Positions 56,026 through 64,000 of a stretch of DNA of 64,000 nt are shown here, piece by piece. This DNA is from Ephemerocybe angulata. Lineage: Eukaryota > Basidiomycota > Agaricomycetes > Agaricales > Psathyrellaceae. The notes beneath the pieces were generated by a model. That model saw nothing but the letters and a program-made list of their open reading frames with translations. It was not told the DNA's origin and did not search any database. The translations under genes and the position numbers were made by a program. Positions within the stretch are counted from its first letter, which is position 1, and each line of letters opens with the position of its first letter. The stretch spans positions 124,001-188,000 of the forward strand of contig JAACJK010000112.1 of assembly GCA_013368325.1 (NCBI GenBank). Direction: 5' to 3'.

Positions 56026-56655
56026 CATCTTTAGGACTCACAAACCCAATATCATCAATCTTACCTATGTTGAGGACGGTCTCAGAGCGTGCCGACCGCC
56101 TTTGATATAGGTGAGTCTACGATATGCAACTCCTCAACGATTTACTGATCTCTCGCAAAGTCCGTCCTCCTTGCGATATTGCATTTGGGCAGGCCGTCGA
56201 ACTGGTGACGGGAACATCAATACGTTTGAAGCTCGCCTCTCTTCTGGACAACCAATCCGATTGATACTCCGATGGGGTGCCCACCGCGTCGTGGCTAAAG
56301 TCTACTGCCCACCGAGAGCATGTAGACTTCGTCGAATTTGGGGAGGAAATGGAATACTCTGATCTTCAAACGCCCGCACCTCCTGGTTCACCATTCGTTC
56401 ACACGTCAGAGGATGCTGCTAGCTCTGGAAGAAATGTACCATGCTCGCTCAGCGCGTCCCGACCATCCCACCTTGGCCTGGCAGCACCCCATATACCACA
56501 TCTAAGGATAGATCCAGAGCAAGCTGCCTGGATTAAGGTTCGTCGCATCTCCTTTCTCACTACGGAGAGTACCCTGACACGCTACAGGCACCGAATTGCT
56601 CGAACCCCAATTCTCAACTAAAGCCCTCTTCTGACGGACCGCCCCTCGAGTAGCA
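56026..56655 (+). repeat. Second copy of the repeat modules behind HSP70 copy 1
   Basis: The 3' flank 56026-56128 (CATCTTTAGGACTCACAAAC to the TATAGGTGAGTCTACG module) is nearly identical to 58957-59059 behind HSP70 copy 2. It continues with modules A and B, which match 50201-50600, and module G (56538-56585). It ends with CTCGAGTAGCATTAC, similar to 51773-51785, just before HSP70 copy 2. The order shows that HSP70 and the modules were duplicated together. Confidence 0.65.
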
Positions 56656-56962
56656 TTACTCTCTCTCTATCCACCACAACCTCCGCCACGACCACTTCAA
56701 AATCTGTCGGTATCGATCTCGGGACCACCTACTCTTGTGTCGGCATGCGGCAGAACATCGAGTCGAAACCATCGCCAACGACCAGAGTAACCGAATCACC
56801 CCTTCCTACGGCTCCTTTACGATAACGAGCGTCTCATTGGAGATGCCGCCAAGAACCAGACTGCTATGAACTCTCATGACACTATTTTCGATGCTAAGCA
56901 TCTCATCGGTCGCATGTTCAACGATCCCGAGGTCCAGGCCGATATGACCCTTCCCCGTCATC

Positions 56963-57485
56963 TAGTGATGTACAGGCTCGGGCTCAAAGCCGCGAGCCGG
57001 GCCAAGCCGGGCCCTTACAGGCCAAGCCGAGCCGGGCCTTACTCAATTTGGCAGTAGGGCCGGGCTGGGCTCAAGGCCCGGCTCGGAATTCCGCGCGCCA
57101 AAAAGCCGCGGCTTAGGCCTTCAGTGGTTGGAAATATTATGTGACGCCATGGTGCAGCGGCTAAGGCCTACAAAATGTTACCCTGAGGCTGCCGGTTCAA
57201 TTCTGTGGAATGGTAATGTGTTCTTTTGACCGAAAATGTTGTCCTGGACTACGGGTGATGACCGGGACTGACCTGTAGATTACTTCAATACAAAAAATCA
57301 CTGACCGAATATGAGATTCATTAGAAAAATAATCGTAGTGAAAAGCCGCGGCCCAAGCCTGAGCCGAGCCGGGCCCGACCGAATTGGGGGCTCAAGGCTT
57401 GGCTCGAGATAATTGCAAGCCTGAGCCGACCAAAGCCGGGCCCAAGCCGCGGCTTTTGGGCCGAGCCTGAGCCTGCAATTCACTA
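56963..57485. mobile_element. hAT-like non-autonomous DNA transposon (MITE-type), 523 bp
   Basis: The insertion is flanked by the 8-bp direct repeat CCGTCATC (56955-56962 and 57486-57493), which occurs once in the empty site of HSP70 copy 1. Its ends are inverted: TAGTGATGTACAGGCTC on the left, and TAGTGAATTGCAGGCTC when the right end is read on the minus strand. Longer GC-rich subterminal inverted repeats (GCCGCG, GAGCCGGGCC types) occupy the first ~150 and last ~145 bp. An 8-bp target duplication and TAGTG-type ends are hallmarks of hAT superfamily elements. There is no transposase frame, so it would need one in trans. Confidence 0.85.
57150..57204 (+). promoter_or_regulatory. tRNA-like internal Pol III promoter (A and B boxes) inside the element
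   Basis: TGGTGCAGCGG at 57150-57160 fits the tRNA A-box consensus (TGGYNNAGYGG). GGTTCAATTCT at 57194-57204 is close to the B-box consensus (GGTTCGANTCC). The spacing of about 34 nt is in the range of tRNAs and SINEs. No full tRNA cloverleaf could be drawn, so this is at best a tRNA-derived relic. Confidence 0.5.
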
Positions 57486-58956
57486 CCGTCATCAACAAAA
57501 GCGGAAAGCCTTACATCAGGGATGAGTACCGTGGATGGAGATTTCACCCGAGGTGAACTCCTCTATGATCAGTCCTAAGACGAAGAAGACTGCCCATTCG
57601 TACCTTGGCACACCGTCAACATCTCTGTCGTCACCGTTTCTGTGTACTTCAACGACTCCCAACGTCAAACTACCAAGGGCGCTGGTACCATCACCGGGAT
57701 GAATCTTATCTGTATAATAGACGAGCCCGCTACCACCGTTATCGCCTACGGTCTCGACAAGGAGGTCATCGGCGAGCGCAACGTCCTCATTTACGATCTA
57801 GGAGAAGGAACTCTCGATGCGTATCTGTGTTGATCATCGAGGAGGGAATTCTTCGAAGGCAAAGCCCCCGATGGTGATACTTGGACGGAGAAGATTTCGA
57901 CAACCGAACCACTTTATCCAGGAGTTCAAACACAAGCACAAGAAGGATCTCTCCGGCAACCCTCGTGCTGTCCGTCTTTCCGCACTGCTTGCGAGTGTGC
58001 CAAGCGTACCCCTCCTCCGCCATCCAGACACCATCGATATCGTCTACGTTTTCGAGGCTATCGACTTCTACATCGCCTTGCCACTCGTATCTTTCGTATC
58101 GTCGAAACTTGCGTCCGACCTCTTTAACGGCAAGGAGCCCAACAAGAGCATCAAACCCGATGAGACCGTCGCCTACGGTGCCGCTGTCCAGGTCGCCATT
58201 CCAGTGACACCTCGGAGAAGACCCAAGTACGCCATCTCCTCTCCTCGTCGCTCTCCTCTCCCTCGGCATTGAGACCGCTAGTGGTGTCACGACTCCCATC
58301 ATCAAACGCGACACCACCGCCCATACCGAAAACTAAGACTTTCTCTGCCTATGCCGACAACCTGCCTGGTGTCCTTATCCAAGTTTACGAGGAGGAGCGC
58401 ACCCGCACCAAAGATAACAACGTTCTCGGCAAGGGCGAGCTCTCTGGCATCCCCCAACCCTCTGTGGCGTTCCCCAGATCACCGATAAGACTTCCGGCAA
58501 GTCCAACCGCCTCACCATCACCAACGACGAGAGTCGTCTCTCCAAGGAGGTGATGAACGTATTGTTTCCGAGACTGAGAAGTCCAAGCCTAAGGACGAGA
58601 AGGCTACTGCCCGCATCGCATCGAAGAACGGCCTCGAGTCGCACGTCTACAGCTTTCACAACTTACTGAACAACGACAAGCTCTCCCCCAAGTTCGACGC
58701 CGCCGACGAGACCAAGCTCGAGACCGCGGTCAACGAAACCATCCAATGGCTCGATACCTCTCAGGAAGTCTCGAAGACGAGTGTGAGTCGAAACATAAGG
58801 AGCTTGAGTCCATCCCCATCCTGCAACGAATCTACGGTCAGGCAGGTAGTGCACCTGGCAGCTTCCCATAATGCTGATGGTGCTGCTCCTAGCGGATTCC
58901 CCGGTGCAAGTAGAACCGCCGCCCACAAGGATAGCCCCAGCGAGGAGGCTGACTAG

Positions 58957-59175
58957 CATCTTTAGGACTCACAAACCCAATATCATCAATCTTACCTATG
59001 TTGAGGACGGTCTCAGAGCGTGCCGACCGCCTTTGATATAGGTGAGTCTACGATATGCATCTCCTCAATGATTTACTGACCTTTCGCAAAGTCCGTGCTC
59101 CCTTTTCAAGGCGATATCGCGTTTAGGCAGGCCGACAGTGTCAATCTGGCGACGAGAACAACAGTACAGTTGCAA
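58957..59175 (+). repeat. Third copy of the repeat module behind HSP70 copy 2
   Basis: 58957-59059 is nearly identical to 56026-56128. The module A part (TATAGGTGAGTCTACG, then TTTACTGACC and TTTAGGCAGG) matches 50201 and 56103. It leads directly into HSP70 copy 3. Confidence 0.75.
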
Positions 59176-59179
59176 GGAG

Positions 59180-59580
59180 GAGATCGAACGTATTGTTTCC
59201 CCGAGGATGAAAAGGTCAAGACCGAGGATAAGAAGGCGGCTGCTCGCATCGCATCAAAGACCGGCCTCGAGTCGATCGCCTACAACCTTCACAACTCGCT
59301 GAACGACGACAACCTCGCCGACAAGTTCCATGCCGCCGACGAAGTCCAAACTCGAGAACGCGGTCAACGAAACCATCCAATGGCTTGGTGCATCTCATGA
59401 AGTCTCGAAGCACGAGTAAGAGTCGAAGCTGAAGGAGCTTGAATCCATCCCCACCATGCAACGAATCTACGGACAGGCTGGTGGTGCACCTGGCAGCTTC
59501 CCTAGTGCTGGTGGTGCTGCTCCTGGCAGATTATCCGATGCTGATGGCGCCGCTGCTCACGAGGATAGTCCCAGCGACTT
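59180..59580 (+). pseudogene. HSP70 pseudogene copy 3 (C-terminal fragment)
   Basis: Only the C-terminal part is present. Nucleotides encode pieces like KKAAARIASKTGLESIAYNL and HNSLNDDNLADKFHAADE, then after a frameshift a part with GGAPGSFPSAGGAAPG-type Gly/Ala repeats. It ends near 59580. The N-terminal and ATPase parts are missing. Confidence 0.75.
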
Positions 59581-59882
59581 TACGAAGACTCACAACCCCA
59601 ATATCATCAATCTTACCTATCCTGAAGACATTGCATCATTTCATGTACTTTGCATTGCATCTTGCGAGATCTCACAGACCCAATATCATCAATCTTACCT
59701 TGTAATTCGTACCATAATATTCACCTTTTTACCAGCCACGTCCTACCGACGACAAGGCTTAAGTTCACAAAATAATATTACACCGAATGTACATGACGCG
59801 ACAATGCGGGAGAGGGAATAGTACCCACAACATGGAAAGCGAGCCCCGAAATGTAGATTATAGACGAGTGCATTACTGTCAA
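59581..59882. other. Spacer with a repeated 3' flank motif
   Basis: CCCAATATCATCAATCTTAC occurs twice here (near 59600 and 59681) and also behind HSP70 copies 1 and 2. Nothing else is seen. Confidence 0.4.
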
Positions 59883-61097
59883 CTAAGTGGAAACCCAATC
59901 TGGACCCACCGGCTGAGGAATACAACGAAGAGGTGACCCCACGAACCGAGTAAGTTCCAACTGGTGGCCGAAGACTACGCTCCAGTAGTCATCTTCCGGG
60001 TATCGAAGGCTCCGATGAACGAATTCTCCGCCTTTACCCACCTCAAACAAATCCCTGCCCACTCCCAAGCGTGAAAGAAACTTATGATGACGAGCAATCA
60101 AGTCTAAATGCACGTCCATCTGAGCTCGTGTTAACCCAGCGAACGGGAACGTGGACCCCCATCTAGGAATTCGATAGGAGTATATCCTATTCAGAGCCAA
60201 CGCTCTGAGGCAAGGAAAGAGGGGACTGGGCGCTGAGAAGTGAGGGACAACGTCCTACGAGGAAAAATATTAGTTGCAAACTAAAGGAGAATAGGCTGTT
60301 TTGCCCACCTTGACAGGTAAGTTGGATTGTTCCAAAGACAGATGTCTCAACTCGGGGAACGCGTTGTGCATGAGAGGGAGGGAAAGGGCAACACTGATGG
60401 CTTTACCGAGCTTTAAGCTCAGCGTTCGCAGTTTATTTCCCATCAAGGACCCCTCCGCTCCTGCTATAAAGTTGGCGAATTCGTCATGGTCCAGCACATG
60501 CGATATATCCAAGGACACCAGTCGTCGATGGAAGGCGACACCTGCCATGACTGGATCGCCTGTTAGACGAACGTATGCGAGATACGGCATCGTCCAAGAC
60601 GACGTCGGTCCGCCAGACACCATCTCGGAGAGCGCGAAAGCTGGATGTATACACTGTCGTACTAACCCATGCTTTCTCATTCTCTCCATCATGTGCACGG
60701 CATCCAGCGGATTTGCATCCAGCCACAGGGCCATAATCTTCGGAAGGAAGGGCAGCAATTCTGCTAAAAGTGAGGCATTCAGGTGCATGTCGTTATCGTC
60801 CCACCCTCGGTACCAGATTCGGTAAACTAGGGTGCAGTAGTGGCGAGACAACCGGGTGCCTGATAGAAGTGTCGTCAAAAGTCTTCTTCCTTGACTTCCC
60901 AAAATGGTGAGGGTGGAGTAGCGAACAACGGAAGCAGCGTTGTCCAGTTGGTGACATACGAGCATAAGTCGCGTGAAACATTTTGGGGAAAAATAAAGAT
61001 ATCCGGCGATCTGGGAGAGGGTTTCGGTGGCCAGCGAAAGCAGAGTCGTGACCTGCATGGGCTGGTCGGGGTTTTCTGTGATGGGGTTGACCTCCAT
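59883..61097 (-). CDS. F-box-like protein
   Basis: Model on the minus strand: 61097-60309 and 60254-59883, with a 54-nt intron in phase 0. The total is 387 codons, giving 386 residues. The ATG at 61097 gives MEVNPITENPDQPMQVTTLL. Residues about 20-55 (LATETLSQIAGYLYFSPKCF, LMLVCHQL) resemble the fungal F-box, the docking site for SKP1 in SCF ubiquitin ligases. The following region alternates Leu-rich helices and strands (AELLPFLPKIMALWLDANPL, LVSLDISHVLD, ELRHLSLEQSNL), typical of F-box proteins with irregular LRR-like repeats. It would recruit an unknown substrate. Splicing and frame are clean. Confidence 0.7.
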
Positions 61098-61728
61098 GAG
61101 CCAAAGTCACGAAAGTGGGCCAAGGATAGTAGGATTAGGCTGACAGAGGAGGCAATGTAGGTCACGGTTGTGGGGTGAAGGCGGCACCCTTAAATGCTGC
61201 ATTTCACACTTTATAAAGATCGAGAAACTTCTTCCCACGTCCTGATTTGTTGCCATGCATCCCTCCGTCAATACCTAGGAGATCCACCCGATGAACCCCC
61301 TACAGATCAAGCATAATGAGTGGGAGGCTACCAGGTTGAGAGTACCCCCCACTTAAGAGATAGGACCCTTAAGCTGTTCCCTCTAGGTACCTTTCAAATA
61401 CATAGACAGGAGAAGAGCTCCATCCCTATGCACAGCGAGTCATTCGTCCCCAAAAGTGCATATGAACCCTGCCGCCGATAAAGGTAGGTCCTATGCTGAT
61501 CATGCGCAAACCTAAGTACCCATCTGATATGGGTATCTAGTCTAAGGACCTTGAAGGTATGTATGCTTGGACAAAAATACTTTACCCCCGAATCGTCGCA
61601 ATATAAAAACCGCACATACTACATCCCCAGTCTCGCCTCGCCACTCCAGCCAAAAACCAGCCCACTCTCTCTATCTCAAGCATTGGCCTTCCCAGCACGG
61701 CTTAGCCTCTCGACATAAACCGCACCCA
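61098..61728. other. Divergent spacer between the F-box and acidic-protein genes
   Basis: About 630 bp between divergent starts (61097 minus, 61729 plus). It should hold both promoters. No gene is supported. Confidence 0.35.
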
Positions 61729-62633
61729 ATGCAGCACCTACAAGAAGTGGAAGTCGAGCACGAAGAGCACGAAGACAGATATGCCGAGGACACTTCGGAC
61801 ACGTCGCCTGACTCTAAGGTATGCTCATTTACACACAGCATCGAAAAGGCCTACTCATACGCTATGCTGTTCGCAGTCTGTCTTTCTGGCCCTGCTTGGT
61901 ATCGAAGGCAAGTCTCCAACTTTCGGTTTGCAGGAAAATACTTAAAACAGAATTAAGATCATAGCGAGTCGAGTACCTCGTCCTCCACAGGTACGCACCT
62001 ATGAACGATTCGTGTGTGAGGTGATCCTTGAACTCATGCCATGTCCACAATAGACGATGAGAGTGACCAGAGCTCTTCGAGCGAAGGGTCGATTTACATG
62101 AACACAGAAGAAGATATCGATTCGGACTCCTCGGACGAAGACATGTTCGAATCCACATCTGACCGAACCGACGCTGAGTGGATAAACGACCAAATGATGG
62201 AATGGGACGAAGAAACTGGGTACGACTCTGACTATGAGAGTTCTGACATGGACGATTCGTCCACCTCGAGCTCCTACTCTCCTTGCGCACTGCTAGCCGA
62301 GCTTCGCCACGGGTTCAGCCGAAGAGGAAGAACAGACGCATACCTCGCACGATTTGTGACCGGCTCATCCCTGGTCGAAGGTTTCAGCCCCGAAGAAGAT
62401 GAATCCATGAAATCTTTGCTGCTGTCCGCAACAAGCGCCTGTCCGATTGACGGTAAGCGCCCAATATCCCAGTATGCACGACTTCAAAATGCTAACCTTG
62501 ACCTCCAGTTGAAAGCTTCATTCCTGACAGAGCAGCCCACGCTAGGAAAGGGGCTTTCGTCGGGTTCAAGGGGAGCGAACCACGCCTTTCCACCTTCGAG
62601 CTATCAGGCACAATGCCCGAATCGAACGACTGA
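61729..62633 (+). CDS. Acidic Ser/Asp/Glu-rich hypothetical protein
   Basis: Model: 61729-61818, 61969-61990, 62054-62452, 62509-62633. The total is 212 codons, phases consistent, giving 211 residues. The first exon reads MQHLQEVEVEHEEHEDRYAE. The central part is a long acidic Ser/Asp/Glu region (about residues 28-110), followed by LLAELRHGFSRRGRTDAYLA and a C-terminus GFKGSEPRLSTFELSGTMPE. The 22-nt exon is the least certain. Without splicing the last intron the frame would run to 62724. Function unknown. Acidic disordered proteins of this kind are common among lineage-specific fungal genes. Confidence 0.5.
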
Positions 62634-64000
62634 CCCAATCGACGATCGAATCTATGTCGGACCCCTTTATTGGAAAGAGTGGTTGGACCAATCAATCAAT
62701 CCCGAGGATGTAAAGAGGAGATAACATAGTTACGGGAAGTAACGCCTAATAGATTTATCTCTTGTACAATTAACGGCTATTAACACCCTGAATAAGACGA
62801 GAGCAGACTCGTTAATACGAAACTATCGACCTATTTGAGTGTGTCACCTCCGTTAATAACAAAATATCCAACTGGCCAGAGGACATACCTGATGACAATT
62901 GGAGAAGCTAATGGAGGAGTCGCCGACGTCTAGCTAGAGTATGGGCGGCAGGTAATTTTCCTGAGAGCTCTTAATCGCAGACCAGGAAGCGGAACCAAAA
63001 CCTAGGCTCCTCAGAGGATCAATGGATTCGCAACTGGAAGACCTCCAATGTGCGATCAACCTAGAATAACCCGAGAATAAGATCGAAGCACATTACCACC
63101 TGTAAGAGAGGCTTCAGTATGCTATATGAGCCCATATATCGTCTAACTCACCCTCTTAATCACCAGTAAGGAACCCAATACCCAGGTAAGCGTGATGCTG
63201 TATAAGCCCAGACGCACACATGGGCGTTCCAGCTATAGCTCAGGGACGCTTTACCGAGAAGCCATCGCCAGCTGGGTCACGCTCAAATCCCCAATCCTAA
63301 GAAGGACAATTGCGAGCTCCCACCACCTCCGAGTATAGGAGCACCCTCGTAGCTGCCGCTCATCCTGGTCCTAACGAATAACCGATGATTGTAGGAGGAG
63401 TTGCAGTTGCGAAGTGAGCCAACGTTTGCCTAGTCGCCTGACGGTAAACCACGCACATCCGAGTACAATGAGTCCTGACGCGGGGCGGTACCGGGTAGCT
63501 GGAGCCGTCCCTTCGTCAACTATGCAGGGTATAGTCGTGTCAAACCCTTCTTATATCGGAACGCACCTTTTCACTTGAAACAGCAAGATAACCGCCTATA
63601 CGACTTGTAGGAAAGCCTTCTCGAGAACCGCATCCAACCCGTTCAGATACAAGACCGGAAAGGTAGCATGTAGAATGAGTCGAACGTTGCTTCCAAATCC
63701 CATCACAGCGACCAAGCCACGGTGCAACCCTAACCCTAATCACTAAATGTATCCCACGAAAATTAACCACGATCGGTGTGACTCACAAGTATCGCCTCAT
63801 GATGTCAACGTTGTTTACAAGGTACATACCCTATACACAACGCAGGTACGTAGCGAAGTGCTTCGAAAGGCAGTGAAGCAGCTTCCTGTATGGCGTCAGC
63901 TTCCTCGCTAAGCCATTAAGGTGACCACCACGACAACGCGTCTCGACGGCTCAGCGCTGTAGCTCCATTCAGCGTCCGATCCCCCTCCCAATTCCGCGAA
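62634..64000. other. No supported feature
   Basis: About 1.37 kb to the window end. Only short open frames without coding features are seen. Two adjacent CCCTAA units occur near 63727-63738; this is too short to call telomeric repeat. Confidence 0.3.

Larger units (their letters stand above)
56690..58956 (+). pseudogene. HSP70 pseudogene copy 2, interrupted by a hAT-like element
   Basis: HSP70 sequence starts at SVGIDLGTTYSCVG (about 56700) and ends SPSEEAD at 58954-58956. It matches copy 1 closely, including a shared short deletion after [10 protein letters not shown], but keeps a stretch that copy 1 has lost (a [16 protein letters not shown] part near 58275-58320). It is broken by frameshifts, and at 56963 by a 523-bp insertion. 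Without the insertion the sequence reads directly from CCCTTCCCCGTCATC to AACAAAAGCGGAAAGCC, as in copy 1. Confidence 0.85.

Noticed and set aside
54270..59580. HSP70 copies as functional chaperone genes
   Set aside because: Each copy has several frameshifts or deletions, and copy 2 is interrupted by an insertion.
63727..63738. CCCTAACCCTAA as telomeric repeat
   Set aside because: Only two units, which occur by chance, and the flanking sequence is not repetitive.
1..64000. CRISPR arrays, bacterial operons, canonical tRNA or rRNA genes
   Set aside because: None is visible; the window is a spliced eukaryotic sequence. The only tRNA-like sequence is the relic inside the hAT-like element.

Overview
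The window is nuclear DNA from a basidiomycete fungus, most likely an agaricomycete. The signs are introns of about 50-70 nt with GTRNGT donors, NACHT-type NLR genes, a TPR-CHAT protein of the mushroom type, and a lineage-specific family of nucleotidyltransferase-like proteins. There are no bacterial operons, CRISPR arrays or canonical tRNA genes. All gene models below were spliced by eye. The best ones keep reading phase at every junction and agree with a paralogue or a known family.

Layout. 1-1.8 kb: the 3' part of a low-complexity protein gene. 2.1-17.8 kb: a cell-death-like gene neighbourhood with three NACHT NTPase genes on the + strand (3353-5844, 6907-9841, 10402-13406), facing a TPR-CHAT (caspase-like) gene on the - strand (13811-17343, perhaps to 17842). 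The first NLR gene lies between two decayed copies of one other gene. 18.4-25.8 kb: housekeeping genes, namely an Xaa-Pro peptidase (pepP-like) divergent from exosome subunit RRP42, a large disordered protein, and RPA3, which lies between two direct repeats. 26.3-50 kb: a gene island of fast-evolving, many-exon genes. It holds four members of a nucleotidyltransferase-like family (one disrupted), a Zn2Cys6 protein, several lineage-specific genes, and a full-length but apparently catalytically dead paralogue of ribonucleotide reductase large subunit. 50-59.6 kb: a duplication-rich tract with repeated exon-like modules, a frameshifted acidic protein gene, three HSP70 pseudogene copies, and a 523-bp hAT-like non-autonomous element with 8-bp target duplications. 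59.9-62.6 kb: an F-box gene and an acidic protein gene. The rest shows no supported gene.

Most noteworthy. (1) The ribonucleotide reductase R1 paralogue at 38999-41780 keeps the fold-level sequence from near the N-terminus to the C-terminus but has lost a redox cysteine, the Asn and Glu beside the radical cysteine, the phosphate loop and the tyrosine relay. (2) The NLR/CHAT neighbourhood has two NLRs that share a short Gly/Asn-rich N-terminal motif which could be a signalling (amyloid-like) motif; this is inference. (3) The nucleotidyltransferase-like family shows stepwise loss of its acidic pair. (4) The hAT-like insertion sits inside an HSP70 pseudogene and carries tRNA-like A- and B-box sequences.
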